DNA from: Methanosarcinales archaeon
GTDB taxonomy: Archaea; Halobacteriota; Syntropharchaeia; Alkanophagales; Methanospirareceae
DNA length: 12,459 nt
Reading direction: 5' to 3'
Assembly: GCA_025464585.1 (NCBI GenBank)
Contig: JAODGL010000165.1
Span: 1 to 12,459, forward strand
In this document: positions 1 through 6,271 of the stretch, one piece after another
Layout: every line of letters starts with the position of its first letter
How positions within the stretch are numbered: the stretch's first letter is position 1
Notes under the pieces: generated by a model
Told to the model about the DNA's origin: nothing
What the model saw: only the letters and a program-made list of their open reading frames with translations
Database searches by the model: none
Made by a program: the position numbers and the translations under genes

Positions 1-1016
1 ACGATTTGCTTGAAATTTGAGTATGCGACCTTATCAGGAACTGCTATTGCCATCTTCCGGTCAGATAATTTTGGATACGCCTCTTTAAACACAACTTCGA
101 TTTTTCCTATCCATTTCGGGATGTCCTCAGTTATAAAGACTACCGGGAAGTCTTTCCATTCCCTTGCTTCATACCTCGATAAGCTATCAGTAATTACGAA
201 GAAAAGTGAATCATGCTCTACTAACGCACTGCCGGTGATAAAGAAAAAGGTGTCATCGTTTGTGAACCCGCTGAAATATCCCGCCGTATCCTCTACTTTT
301 TCAGTTTCGGGTATGCCAAGAGTCTCAGCAAGTGCTTCCTTTCGCTTTTCTCGCTCCATTCTTCTCCTCGCATCCAATATAAGTTTTTCTATCTCTTTCT
401 CAACTGTCTCTTTAACGGGCATTTTAGCCAGTTTATTCGTTTTCCACTCCCTTACCCTCTCCTTCACTTCCTTTATTTTATCCTCACGCTGGTATAACAT
501 CAGAAATTCATTTGCTTGTTTCTTACCATACACGCACAGATTCTCCCTGATAAGCTCCTCTTCCAATGAGTCAAAGACCGCAGGAGAAAACATTTCGGAG
601 ATGTCTCTTTTTAGAATGTTATACTGTGAGAACTCGCCGATTCTATGTATGCCCATCTTCAAGAGTAATTCTATCATCTTTAGCGCCGCTTTATTTCCTT
701 CTTTCACCGCTTTTTCAAAATATTCCGATAAATCGGATGGCTGAGGTGAAAATCCGGCTGCAATATCGTTGAAAACCTCCTCATAGCCCGACAGGCAAAG
801 ATACTCGTTATAAGCACCTACCTTTATAATACCTTCCCTTCTAAGCAATTTTAACAAATCTTTACAGTCCTTTCCTGTCTTCGCGCGGAAGTTCTTCGCA
901 AGTGCTTCTTCTGTTGTATATCCTTTCAATAGATAAAATATCCCCAGCAGTGTCTTCATATCCTCATTTGCCTCTGCTAACCTCAAGAGGGTACTTCTAT
1001 ACTCCTCAGGAAACAT
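1..1016 (-). CDS. Unknown protein downstream of FtsY, 3'-truncated by window edge
   Basis: An open frame of 338 codons runs off the left edge without a stop, so the C-terminus is missing. The ATG at 1014-1016 is chosen because GGAGGTG lies six bases upstream, inside the end of ftsY, and the two genes overlap by 11 bp, which suggests translational coupling. Residues about 15-80 alternate helices with a short basic stretch (DLLKLLRREGIIKVG) followed by a wing-like YNEYLCLSG, which resembles a winged helix. Residues about 175-235 are highly charged and probably coiled coil. From about 245 the pattern turns alpha/beta (FFFITGSALV, LFFVITDS, FPVVFITEDIP). No signal peptide or membrane segment is seen. 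I do not recognise the family. DNA binding is only suggested by the N-terminal pattern, and position next to ftsY does not establish a secretion role. Confidence 0.85.
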   Translation of the reverse strand, partial: MFPEEYRSTLLRLAEANEDMKTLLGIFYLLKGYTTEEALAKNFRAKTGKDCKDLLKLLRREGIIKVGAYNEYLCLSGYEEVFNDIAAGFSPQPSDLSEYFEKAVKEGNKAALKMIELLLKMGIHRIGEFSQYNILKRDISEMFSPAVFDSLEEELIRENLCVYGKKQANEFLMLYQREDKIKEVKERVREWKTNKLAKMPVKETVEKEIEKLILDARRRMEREKRKEALAETLGIPETEKVEDTAGYFSGFTNDDTFFFITGSALVEHDSLFFVITDSLSRYEAREWKDFPVVFITEDIPKWIGKIEVVFKEAYPKLSDRKMAIAVPDKVAYSNFKQI

Positions 1017-1974
1017 TTCTTACACCTCCTACACTTCCGTCTTCACTCAACAACTGGTCCACGAGCCATTCAGCATCGAAGGGCTCCATATCCTCATATC
1101 CCTGCCCCGTGCCCAAGAATAAAATGGGTTTAGAAGTAGAATGAGCGATGGAAATAGCAGTTCCTCCTTTCACATCTATGTCCACCTTTGTCAGGATAGA
1201 AGTATCTATTCCTACGACTTCGTCGAATTTCTTCGCTCTTTCTACCGCATCGTTCCCCGCAACCGCTTCATCCACGAATATCACCAGGTCAGGCTTTGTC
1301 ACCCGGCATATCTTCTTCAACTGTTCCATAAGATTTATGGATGTGTGCATTCTTCCTGCGGTATCTGCCAGAACCACATCTTTTCTGTTTGCCTTCGCAT
1401 ATTTCATCGCGTCATATACAACCGCGGCAGGGTCTGCACCATATTGGTGCTTTATCACTTTTATCCCTAAATTAGATGCGTGCTCCTCTATTTGTTCTGT
1501 CGCACCAGCTCTGTAAGTATCCGCAGATGCGAGTACCACCGAATGACCGCTCGCGAGTAACTTCTTCGCTACTTTTGCAATACTCGTTGTCTTTCCAGTG
1601 CCATTCACGCCGACAAAAACGATATTTACGGGCTTATCTCTTGTATTCACGAACTCCTCGAAATCAAGTTTCTCGCCATGAAAAACATTTAACAACGCAT
1701 CTCTTATCGCTCCTTTCACTAATTCGCCAGTATCCACGCCCCATTTCTTACTCTTGCCCACCAATTCTTCCCTCACACCAGAAATCAACTCCTCAACTAC
1801 GGATAATGCAACATCACTCTCTAATAACGCCGTTTCCAACTCCTCTAAAGGCTCATTCAAATCTTTATCAGCTAAAATCTTCTCTCCTTCTAATATCGCC
1901 TTCCCCTTCTCTGTTACCTTCTTCTCGATGGTTTTAGTAAAGTCCCGTAGCTTCTTCCTCAGTTTGTCAAACAT
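1006..1974 (-). CDS. ftsY: Signal recognition particle receptor FtsY
   Basis: FtsY is the SRP receptor GTPase that docks ribosome-SRP complexes at the membrane for co-translational insertion. The 322-residue protein has a helical N domain (about 1-105) and a G domain. GTPase motifs are visible: G1 GVNGTGKTTS (about 122-131), G2 DTYRAGA (about 152-158), G3 DTAGR (about 204-208), G4 TKVD (about 262-265) and G5 GTGQ (about 288-291). The ending GQGYEDMEPFDAEWLVDQL is typical of FtsY rather than SRP54, and no methionine-rich M domain follows. The frame extends upstream to a TTG at 2010, but the ATG at 1974 gives the usual MFDKL-type N-terminus and avoids overlap with prefoldin. No strong Shine-Dalgarno site precedes it. 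The gene lies 16 bp after pfdA, a common archaeal pairing, and is probably co-transcribed with it. The acidic A domain of some bacterial FtsY proteins is absent, as usual in archaea. Confidence 0.96.
   Translation of the reverse strand: MFDKLRKKLRDFTKTIEKKVTEKGKAILEGEKILADKDLNEPLEELETALLESDVALSVVEELISGVREELVGKSKKWGVDTGELVKGAIRDALLNVFHGEKLDFEEFVNTRDKPVNIVFVGVNGTGKTTSIAKVAKKLLASGHSVVLASADTYRAGATEQIEEHASNLGIKVIKHQYGADPAAVVYDAMKYAKANRKDVVLADTAGRMHTSINLMEQLKKICRVTKPDLVIFVDEAVAGNDAVERAKKFDEVVGIDTSILTKVDIDVKGGTAISIAHSTSKPILFLGTGQGYEDMEPFDAEWLVDQLLSEDGSVGGVRNVS
1023..1029 (-). promoter_or_regulatory. Shine-Dalgarno site for the gene starting at 1016
   Basis: The minus strand reads GGAGGTG, then six bases, then ATG. 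The site lies within the last codons of ftsY. It decides the start of the downstream gene and suggests that ribosomes finishing ftsY re-initiate there. Confidence 0.7.
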
Positions 1975-1990
1975 TTTTTGGTTCGTTAAT

Positions 1991-2443
1991 TCATCTTCCC
2001 GCAGATGCAATTTCTTGCAACCTTGTCTGTATTTTCTGTGCCTCCTGCTCCATCCTTTGCAATACTCCTGCCATTTCTCGCTGCGAATTCTCTAACTCCT
2101 TCTTTTTTTCCTCAAGATACTCTATTGAAGAGTCCGGGTCTTTTTCTGCACTCACACCGCCACCTATTCTAACTATTATTTTGTCAGTATTGGAGAGTGT
2201 AACATAAACAGAAGAGTTTGCTCCTATTGGCACTATTAGCTCGTCTCCTGCTTTCATGCGCTTCAACTGTTTTATCGTCTCAATCGCCTTCTCATGCTCC
2301 CCAATCGCCTGCCGGACAAAAATCAGCTCCTGAGATGTCGTCTCGGCTTGCGCCTGGTATTGTCGCAATCTCAAAACCAGGGATTGCACTTCTGCTTGCT
2401 GCGCCTGCTCCCTCTCTCTCTCCGTTAGCTCCCTTTCTTCCAT
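1991..2443 (-). CDS. pfdA: Prefoldin alpha subunit
   Basis: Prefoldin alpha forms the core of the alpha2-beta4 jellyfish-shaped chaperone that holds unfolded proteins and passes them to the thermosome. The 150 residues show the expected plan. An N-terminal coiled coil rich in E, Q and R spans about 1-62. Two beta hairpins follow (GDELIVPIGANSSVYVTLS and KIIVRIGGGVSAEKD, about 65-102). A C-terminal coiled coil spans about 107-147. Length and hairpin sequence fit the alpha type, since the beta type has one hairpin. The ATG at 2441-2443 is preceded by a GGAAGG-like site and a TATA-like box. It is the first gene of the leftward unit with ftsY. The ribosomal protein LX gene often seen upstream in other archaea is not present here. 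Confidence 0.93.
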   Translation of the reverse strand: MEERELTEREREQAQQAEVQSLVLRLRQYQAQAETTSQELIFVRQAIGEHEKAIETIKQLKRMKAGDELIVPIGANSSVYVTLSNTDKIIVRIGGGVSAEKDPDSSIEYLEEKKKELENSQREMAGVLQRMEQEAQKIQTRLQEIASAGR

Positions 2444-2483
2444 TTTTATCGCCTTCCTTCAAGTATTATTACAACACTTTTTC

Positions 2484-2496
2484 TTTATAAATTAAA
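2484..2496 (-). promoter_or_regulatory. TATA-like promoter for pfdA-ftsY
   Basis: The minus strand reads TTTAATTTATAAA about 40-50 bases upstream of the pfdA ATG. With the usual ~25-base distance this puts the transcript start near 2461 and leaves a short leader containing GGAAGG. It is assigned from position and base composition only. Confidence 0.45.
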
Positions 2497-2500
2497 TTTC

Positions 2501-2530
2501 ACCGCAGAGCACACAGAGCACGCAGAGGCA
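2501..2530. repeat. Short tandem repeat of CACRCAGAG type
   Basis: Three 9-bp units follow one another: ACCGCAGAG, CACACAGAG and CACGCAGAG, then GCA. The block sits between the pfdA promoter and the next plus-strand signals and has no coding look. From memory, phrases of the type CACCGCAGAG...CGCAGAGG recur between genes in many environmental bacterial and archaeal genomes without a known role. That link is recollection and has not been searched. Confidence 0.6.
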
Positions 2531-2569
2531 TAAATTTTTATTTACAAATAAAAGAGGAGGTAAGGAAGG

Positions 2570-2695
2570 ATGGAAACCGTATGTATCCCCAGGGAGAGGT
2601 ATGAATACCTGATAAAATGATTTTATAGCAGAGGTCAAAGAGAGAGAGGAAGCTTATAAGAGGGGCGAATACATAGAAGTAAAGGATAGAGAAGA
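2570..2695 (+). pseudogene. Frameshifted antitoxin-like relic
   Basis: An ATG at 2570 follows a purine-rich GAGGAGG/GGAAGG stretch and encodes METVCIPRERYEYLIK, then TGA. Moving by one base at 2618 continues with DFIAEVKEREEAYKRGEY and IEVKDRED up to the next gene's start. The N-terminal pattern (METV.IPRE.YE.L) and the charged helix with a RGEYIEV-like tail are typical of small archaeal antitoxin-like proteins of the VapB kind. Joined, the two parts make a protein of about 58 codons lacking a natural end. I infer a decayed gene with a one-base insertion, its 3' end replaced by or fused to the next gene's start. No toxin gene is nearby. The alternative is that only the 16-codon piece is translated, or that the similarity is chance. 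Confidence 0.45.
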
Positions 2696-3105
2696 TGAAA
2701 ATAAAAGGCAGAAGCATCTCAAAAGGAGTAGCCACCGGGAAAGCGTTAATTTCAAAGCAGAAGATTTCATTCCTCGGTGCAGTAAACCCTACCACTGGCG
2801 TCATCGTGGATAAATCGCTTGACGTCTATGGAAGAGAGATAACAAATCGTATTTTGATATTCCCCGGGGGTAAAGGCTCAACTGTTGGCTCTTATATAAT
2901 ATACCAGCTTAAGAAGCATGGAAAAAGCCCTTGTGCCATGATCAGTCGTCGTGCAGATACAATAGTGGCTGTGGGGGCGATAATAGCAGAGATACCAGTT
3001 GTTGATTCGCTTGAGATTGACCCAATTGAAGGCGAACTGATACAGGAGGGGCAGGAGGTGCTTGTGAATGGAACCGAAGGCTACATTGAAATTGGTTCAC
3101 GATGA
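2695..3105 (+). CDS. Aconitase-X swivel domain protein (DUF126), phosphomevalonate dehydratase small subunit
   Basis: This is the small swivel subunit of aconitase X. In archaea the two-subunit enzyme dehydrates mevalonate 5-phosphate in the modified mevalonate pathway that makes isoprenoids for membrane lipids. The 136 residues carry the DUF126 hallmarks: GRSISKGVATGKAL near the start, ISFLGAVNPTTGVI (about 24-37), the conserved loop FPGGKGSTVGS (about 56-66), then SRRADTIVAVGAIIAEIPVVD (split here as SRRADTI and VAVGAIIAEIPVVD, about 84-104). Length is normal for the family. The large catalytic subunit, often adjacent, is not in this window, so the enzyme is encoded at least partly elsewhere. 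The 3' end overlaps taw1 by 38 bp and contains its Shine-Dalgarno site. Upstream lies only a decayed small gene, so the start of this unit may have been rearranged. Confidence 0.92.
   Translation: MKIKGRSISKGVATGKALISKQKISFLGAVNPTTGVIVDKSLDVYGREITNRILIFPGGKGSTVGSYIIYQLKKHGKSPCAMISRRADTIVAVGAIIAEIPVVDSLEIDPIEGELIQEGQEVLVNGTEGYIEIGSR
3054..3060 (+). promoter_or_regulatory. Shine-Dalgarno site fixing the taw1 start
   Basis: GGAGGTG lies seven bases before the ATG at 3068, inside the coding sequence of the aconitase-X small subunit. It selects this ATG over the in-frame TTG at 3092 and implies translation coupled to the upstream gene. Confidence 0.75.
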
Positions 3106-4075
3106 GGAGAATGGGACGAGGAGAAGACTGGAAAAGCAGGGATATCATTTTGTGGGACTGCATAAACATAGTGCGGTAAAAACATGTTTTTGGCTGTGGA
3201 AATCAATAAGAGGTGAAGGAAATTGCTATAAAGGCAAATTTTACGGCATTTCCGCGCACAGATGTGTCCAGATGACGCCTTCTATCTTCTGCAACCAGCG
3301 CTGTGTCCATTGTTGGCGTCCTCTTGAAGCGTTCACGGTAGGAAGAGAGACCAAACTAAAGAAGCAGCCAATCGAGTGGGATTCTCCAGAAGAGGTAGTA
3401 GAAGGATGCATAAAAGAACAAAAAAGGCTTATTTCTGGGTTTAAAGGCTCGCAGAAGACAAACCGCAATGCCTTTGCGGAAGCTGAAGCCCCAAAGCACG
3501 CTGCTATTTCACTCATAGGTGAGCCTACTTTGTATCCATATTTAAAGGGGCTTATACAGGAATTTCATTCGCGCGGCATGACAACTTTTGTGGTGACGAA
3601 TGGCACGAATCCGGAAGTGCTGCGAGAAATAAGCCCTTCTCAGTTGTATTTATCCCTGAATGCACCGGATGAAGCCATTTATAAAAAAGTTGCACATGCT
3701 GACTACTGGTCTCGAATAAACGAATCGCTGGCAGAGATGAGGGCGAAGAGGGGAAAAACGAGAACGGTGATAAGAATCACCTGTATAGAAGGGCTGAATA
3801 TGGTGAGTCCTGAGGGATATGCAGAATTGTTAAAAAGAGCCAATCCGGATTTTGTAGAGGTGAAAGCATATATGCACATTGGATATTCAAGAAAACGATT
3901 GCCTCGCGAAGCTATGCCCTCGCATTCGCGCGTGAAACAATTTGCAAGCGAGATTGCGGAACAGTTGGCTCCCGCATCTAATTATAAGATTGTGGATGAA
4001 TCGGAGATAAGCAGGGTGGTTCTTATTTCAAACCGTTCTTTTGACCGGCTTCGCCTTTTATTTTATATTCTTTAA
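3068..4075 (+). CDS. taw1: S-adenosylmethionine-dependent tRNA 4-demethylwyosine synthase (TYW1/Taw1)
   Basis: Taw1 condenses N1-methylguanosine at position 37 of tRNA-Phe with carbons from pyruvate to form the tricyclic base 4-demethylwyosine, using radical SAM chemistry. The 335-residue protein has the radical SAM cluster motif CNQRCVHC (C75, C79, C82). Three further cysteines, C40, C53 and C66, are spaced 13 apart, matching the second 4Fe-4S cluster of archaeal Taw1. Other family signatures are KQGYHFVG, HSAVKTC, FYGISAHRCVQMTPS, SLIGEPTLYP and the C-terminal SRVVLI. The flavodoxin domain of eukaryotic TYW1 is absent, as expected in archaea. The start overlaps the upstream gene by 38 bp. 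The 3' end overlaps the converging minus-strand gene by 18 bp, so the two transcripts share complementary ends. Confidence 0.96.
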   Translation: MEPKATLKLVHDEENGTRRRLEKQGYHFVGLHKHSAVKTCFWLWKSIRGEGNCYKGKFYGISAHRCVQMTPSIFCNQRCVHCWRPLEAFTVGRETKLKKQPIEWDSPEEVVEGCIKEQKRLISGFKGSQKTNRNAFAEAEAPKHAAISLIGEPTLYPYLKGLIQEFHSRGMTTFVVTNGTNPEVLREISPSQLYLSLNAPDEAIYKKVAHADYWSRINESLAEMRAKRGKTRTVIRITCIEGLNMVSPEGYAELLKRANPDFVEVKAYMHIGYSRKRLPREAMPSHSRVKQFASEIAEQLAPASNYKIVDESEISRVVLISNRSFDRLRLLFYIL

Positions 4076-5320
4076 TCTTTCGGAATCATACATTAATCGT
4101 GAATGTGCATCGGAAGCTAAAAGCCGGTATCTGTGAATAAATCCCTTTATATCCGAGGCAGACATTGACTTAAGTGCCTCAATCTCGCCCAGCTTATCTC
4201 GTGCCCAATATTCCACTGGATATACTTCCGTTGCTGGTTTCTCTTTCGCTATTTCTCCCTCAATCTCGAATATCTCATTATAAATAGCCTCCAGAGTGGA
4301 CATGGATTTTCTTATGAGCGCATCACCATGCCCCCGTAGCTTTTGCATCTGAGAAGGCAATTTGCACGTCTCGATGTTTTTCCTTATCTCTTCCACCTCC
4401 TTTTTATCTTCTTCTCTATCCGAAATTTCAACTAATACCCCGGTCAGCTCAAGTGCGTGGGCTTTATAGCTTTCAAATGCGTCCTTCAGCACCCCTACCA
4501 ATCTTTCAATCACGCTTTTCAATACTTTTGCTGCATTTTCGTAGTTCCCATGCTCTATGCTGTGCTCGGCAATTTTTATATCAGTTCTGATTCTGGCTGT
4601 ATCTGCATTTGCATTCTCTCTCGCATCCACTTCTAAATCATGTGCATCGCGCAAACAGATTCTCAGTGCCTCTTCCAGGATTGACGCTACTCCATTCATA
4701 AACATAGACAGCTCAAGTGAATCCACTTCAACACCTTCGCCCCCTCTTATCCTTGATTCTATCTGCTCTATCTGAGCTTGTATATTCTCATACCCTGCAT
4801 CTGCAAGCTCTTTTATACTTACCAAATAATCTCTGCATTTGTCTATCACCCGAGAATAAAGGACGACCTCATGCCTGTCTTTTATGCCTTCGAACATCTT
4901 AATCACCCATTCAACATCTGCAAAAACTACTTTCCTGACCTTCGCTCTGTCTATCCTTACCTTTCCATTTACCTCGCATCCCAGCTCAAATAAACCCTCT
5001 TTTACCTTCTCCAAGTCATTCCTGAATTCTTTTGTGCTTATCGCATATTTGTCTTCGAAATCGTATAAAATCCGCATTTGTTCTGCATACCGATTTGCAA
5101 TTCCCTGAATGTCCCGTTCCATCACCCTCTCCTTGATACTTCTCTTTCTTACCGTAACGAGGTATCGAACTAAGAAAGACACACCTATCATTGCAGGGAT
5201 GAAGACGAGTATAATAGTTATTGCAAGGTCTGACTTAGGAACCAGTGCGAAAAGTAAGAGGACACCCATAACGATCAATGCTAACAGAGCAAGTGGGACA
5301 AATATTTTATACCCTTTCAT
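4058..5320 (-). CDS. Membrane hairpin protein with long helical cytoplasmic region, unknown family
   Basis: This 420-residue protein begins with two close hydrophobic helices (about 6-27 and 32-53) joined by a short PKSD turn and followed by VRKRSIKERV. By the positive-inside rule, both ends should be cytoplasmic. The remaining ~365 residues are almost wholly charged helix with coiled-coil character and few glycines or prolines. The ATG at 5320 is chosen over the TTG at 5326 because it has GAGGG seven bases upstream. Either start overlaps the end of the tubulin-like gene, by 14 bp for the chosen one, so the two are probably co-translated and may work together. I do not recognise the family. 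A membrane anchor or scaffold for the tubulin-like protein is inferred from gene order only. Confidence 0.87.
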   Translation of the reverse strand: MKGYKIFVPLALLALIVMGVLLLFALVPKSDLAITIILVFIPAMIGVSFLVRYLVTVRKRSIKERVMERDIQGIANRYAEQMRILYDFEDKYAISTKEFRNDLEKVKEGLFELGCEVNGKVRIDRAKVRKVVFADVEWVIKMFEGIKDRHEVVLYSRVIDKCRDYLVSIKELADAGYENIQAQIEQIESRIRGGEGVEVDSLELSMFMNGVASILEEALRICLRDAHDLEVDARENANADTARIRTDIKIAEHSIEHGNYENAAKVLKSVIERLVGVLKDAFESYKAHALELTGVLVEISDREEDKKEVEEIRKNIETCKLPSQMQKLRGHGDALIRKSMSTLEAIYNEIFEIEGEIAKEKPATEVYPVEYWARDKLGEIEALKSMSASDIKGFIHRYRLLASDAHSRLMYDSERLKNIK

Positions 5321-6215
5321 ACGCAAGCCCTCTTATCTCCCGTAGTCTTTCCAACTGGTCGAACTTATAGGTGAACAAATTGGTTATCGCTGCTATATTT
5401 CGCCTCGTGGTGAACACAGCCAGGTGGCACTCTTTTGAATGCGAGAGTATGAATTCCTCTATCAGTTCTCTATCTATACTTCTGCTCCTGATATAATATT
5501 CCGGGACTTGAAGAAAGGAGATGCTCTTTTCACATCCTATCGGTGCATCAGAAACGCTGAGCTTATCCAAAGAGACATGAAGAAGTGTTCTGAGGTCAAG
5601 AGGTTTGTGTTTTATAAAGGGGAAGATGTACCCCCATAAACCCTTCGTAAGCTCTGAAGCCCTCGATAATGCCACATATCCTGGTTCATCCTCAAAAGAT
5701 AAAGCGTTTATGACCTCATCCACAGGCATAGACAATTGCTTTTCTTCCATCCCAATAAGAATATCTGCGATACAGGATGCGATATACCTGTTATACTGTG
5801 GATAATAATCTTCGAAATTAGGAAGGTGCGCTATCCTCTGATTATCAACGATTATAAATGAGTTAACATGCTCCTTTAGCTTTTCCATCGAATAATAAGC
5901 ATTTATCAGCTCTTCTCTTTTTTCTCGCCTCTTCGCAGGCAAAATGCCAAGAAGAAATATTTTTATGTTCAGCCCTGTCAGCGTTTCTGCTATATGAAGT
6001 GTTGTATTGCGAACACCAAGTGCGGAGAACAAAAATGCAAATTCGATGCCTTTTACTTTCTTTACCCTTGCCACAATTTTATCCTCCTTATCGCGCTCTT
6101 TTCCCGACTCGGACTTGATAACCATTGGCTTGGTTCTTCTCACCTCTTTATATTCCAGTAAAGCGTCAAGAATTGCTCCCCCGGCGTTTCCTATTCCGAT
6201 GAATAGGCGTGTCAT
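5307..6215 (-). CDS. Degenerate tubulin/FtsZ-superfamily protein
   Basis: The N-terminus MTRLFIGIGNAGGAILDALLE matches the T1 nucleotide loop of FtsZ/CetZ proteins (G.G.AGG.I.D; key residues G7, G9, A11, G12, G13). Further on, FLFSALGVRNTTLHIAE aligns with the FtsZ segment around the T4 loop, then KIFLLGILPAKRRE and FIIVDNQRIAH match the strand carrying the IPNQRL-like motif. YNRYIASCIADILIG resembles helix H7 with its asparagine, and SMPVDEVINALSFEDEPGYV with SRASE matches the T7 region. The diagnostic GGGTGTG is reduced to GVRNTT, and the stretch between T1 and T4 is short, so GTP hydrolysis is doubtful. At 302 residues it is near the core length of the family. The assignment rests on motif alignment by eye. 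It heads a two-gene leftward unit with a membrane hairpin protein. A role in membrane shaping or cell structure is inferred. Confidence 0.75.
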   Translation of the reverse strand: MTRLFIGIGNAGGAILDALLEYKEVRRTKPMVIKSESGKERDKEDKIVARVKKVKGIEFAFLFSALGVRNTTLHIAETLTGLNIKIFLLGILPAKRREKREELINAYYSMEKLKEHVNSFIIVDNQRIAHLPNFEDYYPQYNRYIASCIADILIGMEEKQLSMPVDEVINALSFEDEPGYVALSRASELTKGLWGYIFPFIKHKPLDLRTLLHVSLDKLSVSDAPIGCEKSISFLQVPEYYIRSRSIDRELIEEFILSHSKECHLAVFTTRRNIAAITNLFTYKFDQLERLREIRGLAYERV

Positions 6216-6258
6216 ATCACTCTTCTTTTGCTATTATTTTTAATTGCTTGTATGCCAC

Positions 6259-6270
6259 ATATATATTTTT
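6259..6270 (-). promoter_or_regulatory. TATA-like box for the tubulin-like gene
   Basis: The minus strand reads AAAAATATATAT about 45-55 bases before the ATG at 6215, which fits a transcript with a leader of about 20 bases. It lies in the 56-bp gap between two divergent genes, so regulation of the two sides may be linked. Confidence 0.4.
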
Positions 6271-6271
6271 G

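Noticed and set aside
10..744. Plus-strand frame of 244 codons at the left end
   Set aside because: It is serine- and phenylalanine-rich with no recognisable domain. It lies opposite an open minus-strand frame that has a perfect ribosome-binding site and a normal composition.
1476..1937. Plus-strand frame opposite ftsY
   Set aside because: ftsY is certain from its GTPase motifs, and the opposite frame has shadow-like composition (S, L, R, P rich).
1975..2010. Upstream extension of FtsY by 12 residues
   Set aside because: The extended start is a TTG overlapping the end of pfdA. The ATG at 1974 gives the usual FtsY N-terminus.
2597..2625. Programmed +1 frameshift at AAA-TGA in the antitoxin-like relic
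   Set aside because: There is no slippery run like that of prfB and no stimulatory structure, and the continued frame has no natural end before the next gene. Decay is the simpler reading.
6209..6271. Upstream extension of the exported protein
   Set aside because: It would add 21 residues before a clear signal peptide and would overlap the divergent gene's start.
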